DNA of 64,000 nucleotides from Ceratothoa steindachneri (taxonomy: Eukaryota > Arthropoda > Malacostraca > Isopoda > Cymothoidae). Position 1 is the stretch's first letter. Each line of letters starts with the position of its first letter. Of the stretch, positions 63,661-64,000 are shown one piece after another. The notes beneath the pieces were generated by a model, which was not told the DNA's origin, made no database searches, and saw nothing but the letters and a program-made list of their open reading frames with translations. Made by a program: the position numbers and the translations under genes. The stretch is taken from contig OZ018323.1 of the NCBI GenBank assembly GCA_963969495.1, forward strand, positions 80,548,919 through 80,612,918. Reading direction: 5' to 3'.

Positions 63661-64000
63661 CTGAAAGCAGGGTTGGCATATCAAAAAACCCAGTCCTAAA
63701 AAACCCGGGGTTTGGGGTGGGAGGTCAAGAAATGAATGCTACTTATTATTTTATTTAAAATTCATAATTATGTTTATAATTTCAACAAATAAGTATCAAA
63801 TTAGGATTTCTCTGATACTGACTCATAATTCACCTCTCCTATATGTTATGGCTTTCATGGGGACCCACTATTCTCGATCAGTGATCTGTACTGTGATCTT
63901 TTCTTACTATAATATAATTATTAAACTTATTAATTATTAATATTATATAAAAATAGTGATAGCTATTCTTTTTTTATGTTATTCTAATTCTTGTAGCTTT

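Noticed and set aside
63660..63735. cagggttggcat with repeated aaaacccagtcc and aaaacccggggttt words, resembling a hAT terminal repeat
   Set aside because: No partner end or 8-base target duplication could be found within the window; the other end may lie beyond the right edge.
1..64000. CRISPR arrays, prokaryotic operons, phage or integron features
   Set aside because: No regular repeat-spacer array or prokaryotic gene arrangement is visible. Introns, microsatellites and LINEs show this is a eukaryotic nuclear sequence.

Overview
This window is repeat-dense nuclear DNA from an invertebrate, most likely an arthropod and perhaps a crustacean. The basis is spliced genes with GT-AG introns, arthropod-type LINEs and several Tc1/mariner and hAT relics. 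The exact taxon is a guess; nothing here fixes it. There is no bacterial-type operon, CRISPR array, rRNA or intact tRNA.

One host gene can be supported. It runs leftwards on the minus strand from about 41.04 kb to 6.55 kb and continues past the left edge. Seven coding exons join in frame (40984-41037, 37287-37338, 33133-36693, 31145-32734, 19484-19654, 12609-12881, 6547-7121) and give 2,086 codons plus two bases. The N-terminus (MDDGGQRLLDVI, then a D..VLETFL block) matches the start of vertebrate BICRA/GLTSCR1 and BICRAL, subunits of the non-canonical BAF (GBAF/ncBAF) chromatin remodeller. The rest is long Gln/Pro/Ser/Thr/Gly-rich sequence with two lysine-rich patches and a short predicted helix. 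The conserved GLTSCR1 domain is not seen and should lie beyond the left edge.

Most other recognisable sequence is transposable-element debris. (1) An I-like LINE family has a CCHC-knuckle ORF1, endonuclease, reverse transcriptase (RT) and RNase H. At least eleven copies are on the minus strand and one on the plus strand; the most complete is 43.82-49.83 kb and the best RNase H is 54.55-55.83 kb. (2) A CR1-like LINE family has an ORF1 carrying a PHD-like finger, coiled coil and SGNH esterase (49.83-52.0 kb and 52.05-57.2 kb). (3) Other LINE relics include a gag-like ORF1 at 4.0-5.0 kb, two decayed LINEs at 5.3-6.0 and 29.3-30.3 kb, and CR1/L2-like 3' ends at 20.1, 22.4 and 27.4 kb. (4) There are five Tc1/mariner relics (20.4, 22.0/23.2, 25.9, 42.6 and 62.6 kb), a hAT C-terminus (25.2 kb) and two copies of an unplaced mobile-looking family (left edge and 23.9-24.8 kb).

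Nesting is extensive. I-like copies sit inside CR1-like copies twice and inside another I-like copy once with a clear target-site duplication. A mariner sits inside an unclassified repeat, and a CR1/L2-like 3' end sits inside a Tc1 element. From about 41.1 kb to the right edge I recognise only mobile elements, microsatellites and unassigned DNA. I found no convincing new biological system. The most open questions are the unplaced family at 1-1060 and 23880-24830 and the rearranged junctions between LINEs.
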